Assembly: GCA_019912885.1 (NCBI GenBank)
Contig: JAIOHV010000102.1
Span: 1 to 41,176 of the forward strand
DNA: 41,176 bases
Direction of reading: 5' to 3'
DNA from: a bacterium
GTDB lineage: Bacteria > Lernaellota > Lernaellaia > JACKCT01
In this document: piece after piece, positions 15,652-23,422 of the stretch
How the letters are laid out: every line of letters starts with the position of its first letter
Numbering within the stretch: the first letter of the stretch is position 1
Position numbers and translations under genes: made by a program
The notes under the pieces: model-generated
Database searches by the model: none
What the model was told of the DNA's origin: nothing
Seen by the model: only the letters and a program-made list of their open reading frames with translations

Positions 15652-18027
15652 ATGCGTTTTGTTCCCATCGTGTGCATGTTGGCAATTCTTGTCGCCGTGA
15701 CGTGGGTCGGCTGCGAGGGCGATTTTGACAAACCAGAAACCGCATCGTTCACCGCCGCGCAATCCGCCGACGATTCGTGGAGCGACGACGACGCGGAATT
15801 CGACGCCGCGGCCGGCGGCGCGATCGCGGCGAACGAGCCGTTCTGGCACGTCGAGAGCGACGATATCAATGCGCTCATGGGTGAACGGAATCATCTCGCC
15901 GTTTGCGACGTGAACAACGACGGTTACGACGACGTGATCGTTGGATCTCGTAATTACGGGAACTCCGATCTCGGGCGCGTCGATCTGTTCCTCGGTAACG
16001 CGTCCGGGTTTTCGGCGACGCCCGATTGGACGGAAACGCCCGATCAGGAAGACGCTGGATTTGGCGTCGTCGCGTGCGCCGGCCGCACGAATAACGATGA
16101 TTACAACGATGTAATCGTCTCGGCCACGGTCTATTCAAACGGCCAGAACGCGGAAGGGAAAGCGTGGATTTATCGCGGTAGCGCAAGCGGGCTGGATGGC
16201 AGTGCTACCTGGCAGGTCGAGTCGAACGTCACCAATTTTGGTCTTGGTACGTCGCTTGCGGGAAATTGCGACGTTAACGGTGACGGATACGACGACGTCC
16301 TGGTCGGGATCCAGAACTACGACAACGATCAGAACAACGAAGGCGCCATTTATGTCTTTCACGGCGCTTCTGGTGGACCGTCGACGAGTACCGACGCGAT
16401 CATCGAGGGCAATCGCGACGTCGCCTATTTCGGCTGGAATGTCGCGTGCGCGGGCGACGTCGACGCCGATGGGTACGATGATGTCATCCTCGGTTCCTAC
16501 AATTGGACCAATGGAGTGACGCAAAATGCCGAAGGAGCGGCTTTTGTTTACTACGGTAGTAACGCCGGCCTGAATGTTGGTTCACCCTGGTCGTATGAAA
16601 GCAATACGGCAAGCCAGCGGCTCGGGTATTCCGTCGCGGCTGCGGGCGACGTCAACGCGGACGGCTACGACGACGTGATCGTCGGCGCGCCCGGACATGG
16701 CGCAAACGCGACGACTCCGGACTACGCGTACGTGTTCACGGGCGCGGGTGCGGGCCTCGTTTCCTCCCCGGCCGCGACACTCACGTTGGGCGAACTCAAG
16801 GGATACTTCGGCGTCGCCGTTTCCAGCGCGGGCGATGTGAACGCGGACGGCTACGATGACGTGGTCGTCGGCCATCCGCGATTCAGCGGCGGTCAGACCA
16901 CCGAAGGGGCGGCCTGGATTTACCTGGGCGGCTCCGCGGTGACGAGCGCCGTCGATACGACGCCGGTTTGGCGCGCCGAATCAAATATCGCCCAGACCCA
17001 GTTGGGTGAATCGCTCGCATGGGCACGAGACGCCGACGGCGACGGCCGCGACGATATCCTCGTAGGCACGCACAACTATTCAAATGGTCAAAACGGCGAA
17101 GGCGCCGTGTTCGCCTTCTCCCCGTACCCGTTCAACGACACCTGCGAGTTCGTCGAACACATTGCGTCCGTTCCGGCCGTTCGAACGGGCGAGACCGACA
17201 AGGCCAGCGACGACTACACCCCCGCCTGCGGCGGGTCCGGCGCCGGATTCGACGTCGTCTACAGTTTCACCGGCACGTTCGGCGTGGAGTACGTCGTCAA
17301 CGTCACGGCCGACTACAACACGATGCTCGTCGTCACCTACGACACCTGCACGGGCACGTCGATGGGCTGCAACGACGATTTTGGAGGATTGACGCAATCT
17401 CAGGTGACGTTCACCGCGCCGGTGACGGGGACATTCTACATCTGGGTAGACGGTTGGTCCGCCGCGTCGTTCGGCGACTACACGCTGACGATCAACGTCA
17501 CCGGCACCACGACCACAACGACCCCGACCACCACCACGACCACCGCGCCCACCACCACGACCACCGCGCCATCGACGACAACCACCACCGGCGGTACGAC
17601 GACGACGACGGGAGCAACGACCACCTCCACCGGCGGCACGACGACTTCGACCGGCGGTTCGACGACGACCTCGACGGGTGGAACCACAACGAGCACCGGC
17701 GCGACCACGACGACGGGTGCGACCACCACATCGACGGGCGCGACAACGACATCCACGGCGGGAAGCACCACGACCACCGGAGGTTCGACGACCACGACCA
17801 CCATCCCCGGCGATGACGATGATGCCGATGACGATGACGCGGACGACGATGATTCCGATGACGACGCGGATGACGACGCGGACGATGACGCTGCGGATGA
17901 CGATGACACGGGCGCGGACGACGACGACGACGCGGTTGACGACGACGCTTCGGACGACGACGCTTCAGACGACGACGATGACCGATCCGGCGATGACGAC
18001 GATGGCGGAGGCTGCTGCGGCGGCTGA
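15652..18027 (+). CDS. FG-GAP beta-propeller lipoprotein with Thr-rich and Asp-rich tail and terminal Cys
   Basis: 791 residues, ATG 15652 with GGAGGG 6 nt upstream. Signal with lipobox T-W-V-G-C at about residue 23. Residues about 80-490 hold seven FG-GAP/VCBS-type repeats (D-V-N-x-D-G-Y-D-D-V-I-V-G and close variants), the calcium-binding blades of an integrin-like seven-bladed propeller. Residues about 500-615 look like a pre-peptidase C-terminal (PPC) beta-sandwich (G-F-D-V-V-Y-S-F, F-Y-I-W-V-D-G). Next comes a ~100-residue Thr-rich linker, then ~65 mostly Asp residues, ending G-G-G-C-C-G-G. Likely a surface adhesin or carbohydrate-binding display protein; the Thr linker could be O-glycosylated. 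Lipidation and the C-terminal Cys motif suggest two anchoring options. Ligand unknown. Confidence 0.85.
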   Translation: MRFVPIVCMLAILVAVTWVGCEGDFDKPETASFTAAQSADDSWSDDDAEFDAAAGGAIAANEPFWHVESDDINALMGERNHLAVCDVNNDGYDDVIVGSRNYGNSDLGRVDLFLGNASGFSATPDWTETPDQEDAGFGVVACAGRTNNDDYNDVIVSATVYSNGQNAEGKAWIYRGSASGLDGSATWQVESNVTNFGLGTSLAGNCDVNGDGYDDVLVGIQNYDNDQNNEGAIYVFHGASGGPSTSTDAIIEGNRDVAYFGWNVACAGDVDADGYDDVILGSYNWTNGVTQNAEGAAFVYYGSNAGLNVGSPWSYESNTASQRLGYSVAAAGDVNADGYDDVIVGAPGHGANATTPDYAYVFTGAGAGLVSSPAATLTLGELKGYFGVAVSSAGDVNADGYDDVVVGHPRFSGGQTTEGAAWIYLGGSAVTSAVDTTPVWRAESNIAQTQLGESLAWARDADGDGRDDILVGTHNYSNGQNGEGAVFAFSPYPFNDTCEFVEHIASVPAVRTGETDKASDDYTPACGGSGAGFDVVYSFTGTFGVEYVVNVTADYNTMLVVTYDTCTGTSMGCNDDFGGLTQSQVTFTAPVTGTFYIWVDGWSAASFGDYTLTINVTGTTTTTTPTTTTTTAPTTTTTAPSTTTTTGGTTTTTGATTTSTGGTTTSTGGSTTTSTGGTTTSTGATTTTGATTTSTGATTTSTAGSTTTTGGSTTTTTIPGDDDDADDDDADDDDSDDDADDDADDDAADDDDTGADDDDDAVDDDASDDDASDDDDDRSGDDDDGGGCCGG

Positions 18028-18034
18028 ACCAACG

Positions 18035-18132
18035 TTTACCGCGAAGGCGCGAAGCATGCGCAAAGGTCGCAAAGGATTTTGAGTTTCATCGGCTTTGCGT
18101 TCTTGCCGTTGACTTCGCGCCTTTGCGGTAAA
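18035..18132. repeat. 98-bp element with 20-bp inverted ends between convergent genes
   Basis: Left end 18035-18054 and right end 18113-18132 are inverted copies with one mismatch (TTTACCGC-G/A-AAGGCGCGAAG). Further CGCAAAGG/CTTTGCG inverted pieces lie inside. It is MITE-like and may also act as a bidirectional terminator, though there is no T-run. Confidence 0.75.
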
Positions 18133-18138
18133 TTCGCC

Positions 18139-18459
18139 TTACCCCAACAGCTTGATCCCCGTCAGCGCCGAGATCGCCGCGGCGAGCGCCGCGGCGAGAA
18201 TCTTCAGCACCTCGTTTCGCGTCGAGTCCCGGCGCGTCTCGTCGTGACGCAGTTCGTCCAGGCGATCGAAAAAATCGTCCTTGTCGAGCTTGACCGCCAC
18301 CTGGACGGCGATCGCGTGCACGGACTCCTCCAGCCGCGCCAGCCGCTCGATCTGCGCGCGGTTGTCCTCGTGGATGCGCGACAGTTCGCGATACAGCCAG
18401 AACCCGTGATCGCCGATGTTCTCCGGCGCCCGGCGCGCCGCCGTTTCGGTTGCGTTCAT
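18139..18459 (-). CDS. Small coiled-coil protein with C-terminal membrane helix (XhlA-like)
   Basis: 106 residues from ATG 18459, overlapping the upstream HTH gene stop in ATGA. The middle (about 30-85) is a charged coiled-coil with heptad-like spacing. The C-terminus is one hydrophobic helix (I-L-A-A-A-L-A-A-A-I-S-A-L-T-G-I) ending K-L-L-G. This layout resembles phage XhlA/hemolysin-associated membrane proteins, although no lysis gene or other phage gene is nearby. It could equally be a membrane-tethered partner of the HTH protein. The longer open frame upstream is out of phase with the overlapping HTH gene and was not used. Function not known. Confidence 0.65.
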   Translation of the reverse strand: MNATETAARRAPENIGDHGFWLYRELSRIHEDNRAQIERLARLEESVHAIAVQVAVKLDKDDFFDRLDELRHDETRRDSTRNEVLKILAAALAAAISALTGIKLLG

Positions 18460-18743
18460 GGCATCGCCTCCGGCGAATGCAAAAGGGAATCGGAGCCGCA
18501 TGCGACGGCCCGCGGGCTTTCTTGCCGCTCGCGCATGTTTGCCGGGGAGTGAAAAGCTTCCTCGCCCAAAGCCCAGGCCCGCAACGCCGCCTTGCTCGCG
18601 CACGGCGTGCTCCGCGTGCCCGCCGGCCACGTGACCGGCAAGCCCTTGTGCCGCGCCCAGCGCTGCACCGTACGCACGCTGCGGTCCAGATACGCCGCGA
18701 TCTCCTTCCATCCCGACAACAGTTCTTCACATCGCCCGATCAT
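18456..18743 (-). CDS. Small helix-turn-helix DNA-binding protein
   Basis: 95 residues, ATG 18743 with GGAGGA 5 nt upstream, a strong ribosome site. Residues about 10-40 (S-G-W-K-E-I-A-A-Y-L-D-R-S-V-R-T-V-Q-R-W) form a MerR/excisionase-like HTH of the W-K-E-I-A-x-Y-L type, followed by G-L-P-V and a G-T-R wing. The same HTH is known fused to larger proteins in Acidobacteria and Planctomycetes; here it is free-standing with a ~40-residue polar tail. It is translationally coupled to the small membrane protein. It could be a repressor or excisionase-like factor; target unknown. Confidence 0.78.
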   Translation of the reverse strand: MIGRCEELLSGWKEIAAYLDRSVRTVQRWARHKGLPVTWPAGTRSTPCASKAALRAWALGEEAFHSPANMRERQESPRAVACGSDSLLHSPEAMP

Positions 18744-18916
18744 CGTATTCCTCCGAGGGTGCGGGGGCGCGCGCCTTCACCTATCGCGAATTGACCGGGT
18801 ATCGGCCGCGAAAAAAAAGACCCGCGCGACACGATGGGCTTTCGCGTTGGCCGGCGGGCGACGCCATCGCGCGACGTGTCGCGACAACGCCAACATTCCG
18901 CGCGAAACGCCCGACG

Positions 18917-19897
18917 CTAGTTTTTCAGGACGTCCGGAAAATCGCGGAGGATGACGCGTTCGAGGTCCGCGGCCAGTTTCTCGTGCCCTTCGGGGTTCAG
19001 GTGGTGACTTGAACGCAGCACATGGGACTTGAAGTAGCGAATGGGAAAGGCGCTCGAGCGGGCGTTCGACGACTCGCGCAGTTTTTGCAACTCGCCGTTT
19101 AAAAGCGACGGCGGAAGGCTTTCCCGATATTGGCGATCCACGATCGCCTTGAAGGTGAACAGGATCGGGGTGTCGCGTTTCTCGAGGACGTGCAGAAGAT
19201 TCCGAACGGACGCGAGCGAATCCGGCACCCGCGTCTGATGCCGGTCGCCGATCTCTTTTACCCACAAAAAGAACAATGCAATGCGCCCGAGCCGCGTGTT
19301 GGCGACGAGGTTGTCCTCGTAGAGGGGATTCAAGGCCACGACGGGATCGTCGTCGTTCGCATTGATTTGAAAAATGACGAGCGCCGCGTCAAATCGCCCC
19401 GCCATATCCTCGGCCATCATGGAACTCTGATACCCGGTATATCCGAGGACACCGAAGTTCAGGACGTTCGCGCGGCCCGCGAGCCGTTGGCCAAGCCGGT
19501 AAGCATAGGTTTCGTCCCCGTTGACGCCCATGCCGAACGTCACCGAGTCGCCGACGCAGATGATGTATGGGGGAGCGTATTCCCGCGGCGTGCCCGAATC
19601 GGCGATGCGTTCCCCGTATGGTCCCGTGACGTAGCTCAGCACGCGATGGTCTTTCGGCAAATAGTGAAAGTCGTAAACGCGCGTGAGCGCCCGCACCCGA
19701 TAGCGCAGAACGTCGTCCAACTCCAGCAAGTCGTGCAAATCCGGCAGGACGAGATAACTGGCGAAATGCGCGCCGAGAATCGTCACCGCGATCGCGAGGA
19801 TGACGGCGCGCGTTTTCCGATACAGGCGGACCAGCGAGCGCCTGAGGCTCCACGAGCGCCGGGGCGGCGGTGTCGCGAGACGCGGTTTCGCGCCCAT
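18917..19897 (-). CDS. SGNH/GDSL-type hydrolase with N-terminal membrane anchor
   Basis: 326 residues, ATG 19897 behind GGGAGAGG. An N-terminal basic stretch precedes a helix (A-V-I-L-A-I-A-V-T-I-L-G), so the catalytic part faces the periplasm. Block I is I-C-V-G-D-S-V-T-F-G-M-G with the Ser nucleophile; V-L-N-F-G-V-L-G-Y is the Gly block; I-N-A-N-D-D-D is the Asn block. Near the C-terminus S-S-H-H-L-N-P-E-G-H carries the His, but the Asp usually three residues before it is replaced by Ser or Arg, so the charge relay may be a Ser-His dyad. Such enzymes usually de-acylate or acylate polysaccharides or lipids. It ends about 170 bp from the HTH gene and follows the SurA-like gene by 26 bp, so the two may be co-transcribed. 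Confidence 0.83.
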   Translation of the reverse strand: MGAKPRLATPPPRRSWSLRRSLVRLYRKTRAVILAIAVTILGAHFASYLVLPDLHDLLELDDVLRYRVRALTRVYDFHYLPKDHRVLSYVTGPYGERIADSGTPREYAPPYIICVGDSVTFGMGVNGDETYAYRLGQRLAGRANVLNFGVLGYTGYQSSMMAEDMAGRFDAALVIFQINANDDDPVVALNPLYEDNLVANTRLGRIALFFLWVKEIGDRHQTRVPDSLASVRNLLHVLEKRDTPILFTFKAIVDRQYRESLPPSLLNGELQKLRESSNARSSAFPIRYFKSHVLRSSHHLNPEGHEKLAADLERVILRDFPDVLKN

Positions 19898-19923
19898 GCC
19901 TCTCCCGATTCAGCCGGACGTTT

Positions 19924-20775
19924 TCAAGACTCGGCCTCCGTCACCGCGCCCTCGCGGATCGGATCGAAACCGAGATAATCGATCAGCACCGCGCGGTAAC
20001 GGCGGTCGAGCACCGTAATGCGTTCGCGGGACGCGATGTCGCGGACCCACTCCTTGAGGAGCTTCAGATAAAGCTCCTGGCGGCGCGTCTTGTCTTCGGG
20101 CGACAGCGCCTCGGACGCGGTCTCCCCGCCCGCCGGCGCGGCCGCTTCGGGACCCGCGTTTTCCATCCGTTGCTGATCCATCGCCAGGCGAACCTGCAAG
20201 TCGAGCTTCTTGTCGACGAACCGTTTGACGACGAAAACGTTGCGGAATCGGTAATTGATGTCGATGCCGTATTCGGCGGTCTGATCGGCGTCGTCCGGCA
20301 GCGTGCCGTCCTTGAGTTCCATCTCATTCAGGAAGACGACGTAATCGCCCGCGCCGCCGAAGAGCGCGCGGAACGGCACGGTCATGTTGTCGACCTCTTC
20401 GGTGGTGATCGTCGAAAGGCCCATCTTGACGGCGGTGTTCATCAGCAGCCGGCGAACGACGAGTTCCAGAAAGACCTGCCGATCGTTCAGCGAATCCTCT
20501 TGCCCCGGAAACAGCAGCGAGTCATGCGCGCGGCGCAGAATGCTCCCCTCCTGACGCACCTGCTGCATGGTGATGATGTCGTTGCCGATCTCGCAGAGGA
20601 TTTTATCGACCGTCACGACCTTCGCGCGCGCGCCGGGCGCGGCGAAAATCAACGCCAGCGCGATCGCCGCGCCGGCTACCGCCATGCGAACGCCCGCGCG
20701 ACGCGGACCGCAAGGCGCGCCCTCGCACCGGGTCCTGGCCGGGTTCGCGGCGGGTTTCGTCGTTCGATTCATCAT
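19924..20775 (-). CDS. SurA-N-like periplasmic protein
   Basis: 283 residues from ATG 20775; a shorter start at ATG 20685 would lose the basic n-region but keep the hydrophobic core (A-V-A-G-A-A-I-A-L-A-L-I-F-A), with cleavage near A-R-A. The mature protein begins V-V-T-V-D-K-I-L-C-E-I-G-N-D-I-I-T, the pattern of the SurA/parvulin N-terminal chaperone domain (V-D-x-I-v-a-x-V-N-x-x-x-I-T). No PPIase domain follows; the rest is helical and charged, ending in Y-L-G-F-D-P-I-R-E-G. It may be an outer-membrane protein chaperone or a lineage-specific derivative. The start lies only 12 bp from the 3' end of tRNA-Cys and no ribosome site fits between them. Confidence 0.65.
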   Translation of the reverse strand: MMNRTTKPAANPARTRCEGAPCGPRRAGVRMAVAGAAIALALIFAAPGARAKVVTVDKILCEIGNDIITMQQVRQEGSILRRAHDSLLFPGQEDSLNDRQVFLELVVRRLLMNTAVKMGLSTITTEEVDNMTVPFRALFGGAGDYVVFLNEMELKDGTLPDDADQTAEYGIDINYRFRNVFVVKRFVDKKLDLQVRLAMDQQRMENAGPEAAAPAGGETASEALSPEDKTRRQELYLKLLKEWVRDIASRERITVLDRRYRAVLIDYLGFDPIREGAVTEAES

Positions 20776-20787
20776 TCGGATTCGCGT

Positions 20788-20860
20788 AGGCGGCGACCGG
20801 AGTCGAACCGGTGCATAAAGGTTTTGCAGACCTTCGCCTTAACCACTTGGCTACGCCGCC
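20788..20860 (-). tRNA. tRNA-Cys (GCA)
   Basis: 73-nt cloverleaf on the minus strand: acceptor GGCGGCG/CGCCGCC, D-arm GCC...GGC, anticodon stem AAGGT/ACCTT around CTGCAAA (anticodon GCA), T-arm ACCGG-TTCGACT-CCGGT and discriminator U73, typical for tRNA-Cys. The CCA end is not encoded. Confidence 0.96.
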
Positions 20861-20939
20861 ATTTTATCGCCGGCAGGGCGCCTGCCGGGCGGAGATGGCA
20901 ATATCGCAGGGGCTGGGGCGTGTCAAGGAAACTGCAAAG

Positions 20940-20970
20940 TGTGGAGTGCGGAGTGCGGAGTGCGGAATGC
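20940..20970. repeat. Heptamer array (GAGTGCG), left flank of a four-helix-bundle gene
   Basis: Three GAGTGCG units plus one GAATGCC, ending 2 bp before the four-helix gene's stop codon. Inverted relative to the array at 21396-21432. Confidence 0.8.
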
Positions 20971-20972
20971 CA

Positions 20973-21335
20973 TCACGAGAGACTTTGCCTGGATTTGGCT
21001 GTTTTCGCGGATGCCACTACTATTTTCAGAATTTCCGACGTTTCGCGCATCAGATCCGCCAAGCGCTGTTCCTTTACGATTTCGCTTTTTACCAGCAACT
21101 CCATCCAGAATAACGACTCGTCGCATTCCTCCTCGACGATCCCGAGCTTGAATACAAAGTCCTTTTTCGATTTGGCGCGACAGGCTGCCCGGTAATTCGC
21201 GGCAACGGAGGTGCCGGCGCGCAATAGCTGCCTCGCGATCGTGTCCGCCGCACGAGATTTCGGCAAGGATTCCGTTAGACGAAGAATTCGCAAGGCGAAT
21301 TCAGACGTGCGAATCCGAAGGTTGTCGTGTTTCAT
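20973..21335 (-). CDS. Four-helix-bundle protein (S23/IVS-Avd family)
   Basis: 120 residues from ATG 21335, the usual start position for this family (M-K-H-D-N-L-R-I-R-T-S-E-F-A-L-R-I-L-R-L). Conserved signs include A-R-Q-L-L-R-A-G-T-S-V-A-A-N-Y-R-A-A-C-R-A-K-S-K-K-D-F and E-E-x-D-E-S-L-F-W-M-E-L-L. This is the small basic four-helix-bundle family first seen in 23S rRNA intervening sequences and related to the Avd accessory protein of diversity-generating retroelements. They form pentameric barrels that bind nucleic acids; cellular role uncertain. The gene is enclosed by inverted heptamer arrays, giving a ~490-bp cassette. No rRNA or reverse transcriptase lies in the window. Confidence 0.88.
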   Translation of the reverse strand: MKHDNLRIRTSEFALRILRLTESLPKSRAADTIARQLLRAGTSVAANYRAACRAKSKKDFVFKLGIVEEECDESLFWMELLVKSEIVKEQRLADLMRETSEILKIVVASAKTAKSRQSLS

Positions 21336-21395
21336 TCGCGGGTCGATTCGTAGCCCCAAAACGATTCCGTCGTCAAACGAAATCGCGCGCCGGTT

Positions 21396-21432
21396 TCACT
21401 CCGCACTCCGCACTCCGCACTCCGCACTTCGA
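21396..21432. repeat. Heptamer array (CACTCCG), right flank of a four-helix-bundle gene
   Basis: Four CACTCCG units and a CACTTCG, ending 3 bp before the START-like gene's stop codon. Inverted copy of 20940-20970. Confidence 0.8.
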
Positions 21433-21435
21433 ATT

Positions 21436-22377
21436 CTACTTCGCCTTCCCCGACACCCACGTCCGGTACGCCTCGATCTCCGCCTTCCACGCCTCGTACA
21501 ACCCCGGATGCGTGTTCTTCATGTGGGCCTCCCAGCGCCCGGCGTGGAATTTCAGGCTGTCGGCCACCGCGGGCAGCGCGGTTTTCGTCGCCATGTTGAC
21601 CGCGAACGCGATCTTGCCGATGTCGCCGCCGGGGTTGCTGTCGACGTAATAGGTGACGTCCGACTTCAGCCGGTCGCCCGGGCGCGTCACCATCGATTCC
21701 GGAAGCGGGTTGACCACCCACGCGCCGAGGTTTTTTGCCGGCACGACCGCGTCCGCGCGATGCGCGTCCATTTCGGGGTCAAGCTTGTCCTGGCACTTCA
21801 TCGCGGGCGCGTCCTTCCAGTGGACGTACCACGGAAACGCCTCGCGATCGGCCGCGCGCTCGATCGTGAAGTGACGCGGCGACACGAGCGGCAGCACGAG
21901 CAGGTGGTAGAGATATTGTTTGCCGCCCTCGCGGCAGGACGCGCCGTCAAAGACGTAGGGCATGAAGGTGCGCCGTCCCTTGTTCTCCGGGTATTCCGGC
22001 GAAACCTGATCGAAGTGGTCGATGTCCGTGACGATGCGCCACACCGTCGGCGGCTCCTTGTCGACGATGACGCGCAGGTAGCCGCGCTTGGTGGATTCGC
22101 CGCCGTCGAGAAGCCGCGTCACGGGCTTGCCCGCCGCGAGATCGGCCATTTCCGACGCGGTGAACGCGATATCCGGCACCGGCGCTTTGCGTCCGGCCGC
22201 GAGCGCGAACTTCGAATCGGCCGCGGCTTGCCACGCGTCGTATCCGTCCGCCGCCCGCGCATCCGGCGCCGCCAAAAGCGCGGCCAACCCGGCAAGGACG
22301 CACGCTGCGCCAAAGGCGCGCGCGCGTTTATCGGACGCTCCGTGACAATTACCTGACCTTTTCATCCATTTTTCCAT
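21436..22377 (-). CDS. Secreted START/SRPBCC-like lipid-binding protein
   Basis: 313 residues, ATG 22377 with GGAGGG 5 nt upstream. Basic N-terminus, hydrophobic segment (A-C-V-L-A-G-L-A-A-L-L-A-A) and cleavage near A-R-A-A-D. The mature part follows a START/polyketide-cyclase-like helix-grip fold: V-W-R-I-V-T-D-I-D-H-F early, P-R-H-F-T-I-E-R-A in the middle, M-V-T-R-P-G-D-R-L-K-S-D-V-T-Y-Y-V-D-S-N-P-G-G later, and a long amphipathic C-terminal helix. Bacterial exported START proteins bind hydrophobic ligands; the ligand cannot be told here. No operon partner, although it is divergent from the iron operon and shares its promoter region. Confidence 0.75.
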   Translation of the reverse strand: MEKWMKRSGNCHGASDKRARAFGAACVLAGLAALLAAPDARAADGYDAWQAAADSKFALAAGRKAPVPDIAFTASEMADLAAGKPVTRLLDGGESTKRGYLRVIVDKEPPTVWRIVTDIDHFDQVSPEYPENKGRRTFMPYVFDGASCREGGKQYLYHLLVLPLVSPRHFTIERAADREAFPWYVHWKDAPAMKCQDKLDPEMDAHRADAVVPAKNLGAWVVNPLPESMVTRPGDRLKSDVTYYVDSNPGGDIGKIAFAVNMATKTALPAVADSLKFHAGRWEAHMKNTHPGLYEAWKAEIEAYRTWVSGKAK

Positions 22378-22438
22378 AGACGCCCTCCGGAACTTTTTGT
22401 AGGGTGCGTTTCGAGGCTGCGCTAGATCATATTTGGAC

Positions 22439-22467
22439 TTGACGGGTCCTGATTTGAATGCTACAAA
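22439..22467 (+). promoter_or_regulatory. Candidate sigma-70 promoter upstream of fur
   Basis: TTGACG (22439-22444), 17-bp spacer, TACAAA (22462-22467). If used, the transcript has a leader of about 430 nt before fur. Match to consensus is 5/6 and 4/6. Confidence 0.4.
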
Positions 22468-22852
22468 AAACAGCGTCGAAGATCGGTCGATCCATTGGGG
22501 GAATTCTTCCGCCGTTCGTCAAGCGCGCACTTCGCGCATCCGGCGGGAATCGGGGTCAGCGGCAAAACATGACCGCTTTCAATCAGCACGAAACGCCCGG
22601 CACGACGGCGCATGTTCGCGCCCCCGGCTCGACGCCCATTTTTTTGACTCGCTTGTCGGGATTTATTCGCAACAAGCAGCCCCGGCGCGCGGCATCGGTT
22701 TTGACCGCCGCCGGCGTTCTTTTTCGGCATGTTCTATCGAGACTAAGTCGCAATATTATTTCGCGCTCTTGTCGCGACAGAGTTTCAATAATCGCGAAAT
22801 TCCTGGCCCAAGCCGTGATCTTGACCGGCGACCCCTCTATTTTTCTGACTTC

Positions 22853-22876
22853 TTATCGGGATCAAGTTTCGATAAT
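22853..22876 (+). promoter_or_regulatory. Dyad TTATCG-N11-CGATAA overlapping a -10-like GATAAT
   Basis: Perfect 6-bp inverted repeat, 31 nt before the fur start. Its right arm overlaps GATAAT (22871-22876), a good -10 hexamer. A Fur-family autoregulatory operator is plausible, but it does not match the classic Fur box. Confidence 0.4.
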
Positions 22877-22906
22877 GACACCTGTTCCTGAACCCGGAGG
22901 ATGTGC

Positions 22907-23422
22907 GTGAGCGCCCAGGAAACCTTTGATTCGATCGACAACGTGATCGCGCCGGGGAGCGTCGATCCAATCGATCGTTTCAAGGAATACCTCGCCAAAC
23001 GCAGCCTGCGCATGACGCGCGAGCGGCGCATCCTCGTGGAAGAGATTTTCAACGGCCAGCACCATTTCACGGTATCCGATCTATGCGAGCGCCTGGTCGC
23101 CGCGGGCTTGCGCGGGGCGAGCCGTTCGACGGTTTACCGCGCCATCCCGCACCTTCTGGACGCGGGCCTCATCTTCGAGGTGTCGCTGAAAAGCGGCAAC
23201 GAGGAGCAGGTCTACGAAAACACGCTCGTGCCGCGCCACCACGACCACCTGACCTGCGAGAAGTGCGGCGAGGTGATCGAGTTCGACAACGAGGCGATCC
23301 ACGAGATGCGCGAGCACGTCGCCCGCAAATACGGCTACATGCTGCGGCGCCACGTCCTGCACCTGCGCGGCATCTGCGCGCGCTGCCAGGAGGGGCTCTC
23401 GCCCGAGGAGATGGAATCGTGA
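22907..23422 (+). CDS. fur: Fur-family metal-responsive repressor
   Basis: 171 residues from GTG 22907. The ATG six bases upstream abuts GGAGG directly, so GTG with 6-nt spacing is the better start. Winged helix: T-R-E-R-R-I-L-V-E-E-I, then H-F-T-V-S-D-L, then S-R-S-T-V-Y-R-A-I-P-H-L as recognition helix. The dimerisation half has H-H-D-H-L-T-C-E-K-C-G and, near the end, C-A-R-C, forming the structural Cys4 zinc site, with His residues for the regulatory metal. Placement at the head of feoAB argues for iron-responsive Fur rather than Zur or PerR. It should repress this operon, including itself, when Fe(II) is plentiful. Its stop overlaps the next start (GTGA). Confidence 0.92.
   Translation: MSAQETFDSIDNVIAPGSVDPIDRFKEYLAKRSLRMTRERRILVEEIFNGQHHFTVSDLCERLVAAGLRGASRSTVYRAIPHLLDAGLIFEVSLKSGNEEQVYENTLVPRHHDHLTCEKCGEVIEFDNEAIHEMREHVARKYGYMLRRHVLHLRGICARCQEGLSPEEMES

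Larger units (their letters stand above)
22378..22906. other. Long AT-richer control region of the fur-feo operon
   Basis: 529 bp between the START-like gene and fur, lower in GC than its surroundings. It holds a candidate promoter at 22439, palindrome TGTCGCGACA near 22769-22778, CTTGT...ACAAG near 22652-22676, and the TTATCG/CGATAA dyad at 22853. Two overlapping plus-strand frames of about 150 codons have no recognisable domain and were not accepted as genes. Confidence 0.5.

Noticed and set aside
18139-18743. Prophage
   Set aside because: Only one XhlA-like gene and an HTH; no structural, lysis or integrase genes.
22433-22910. Two overlapping ~150-codon plus-strand frames before fur
   Set aside because: No domain, no ribosome site, sequence dominated by dyads; better read as a control region.
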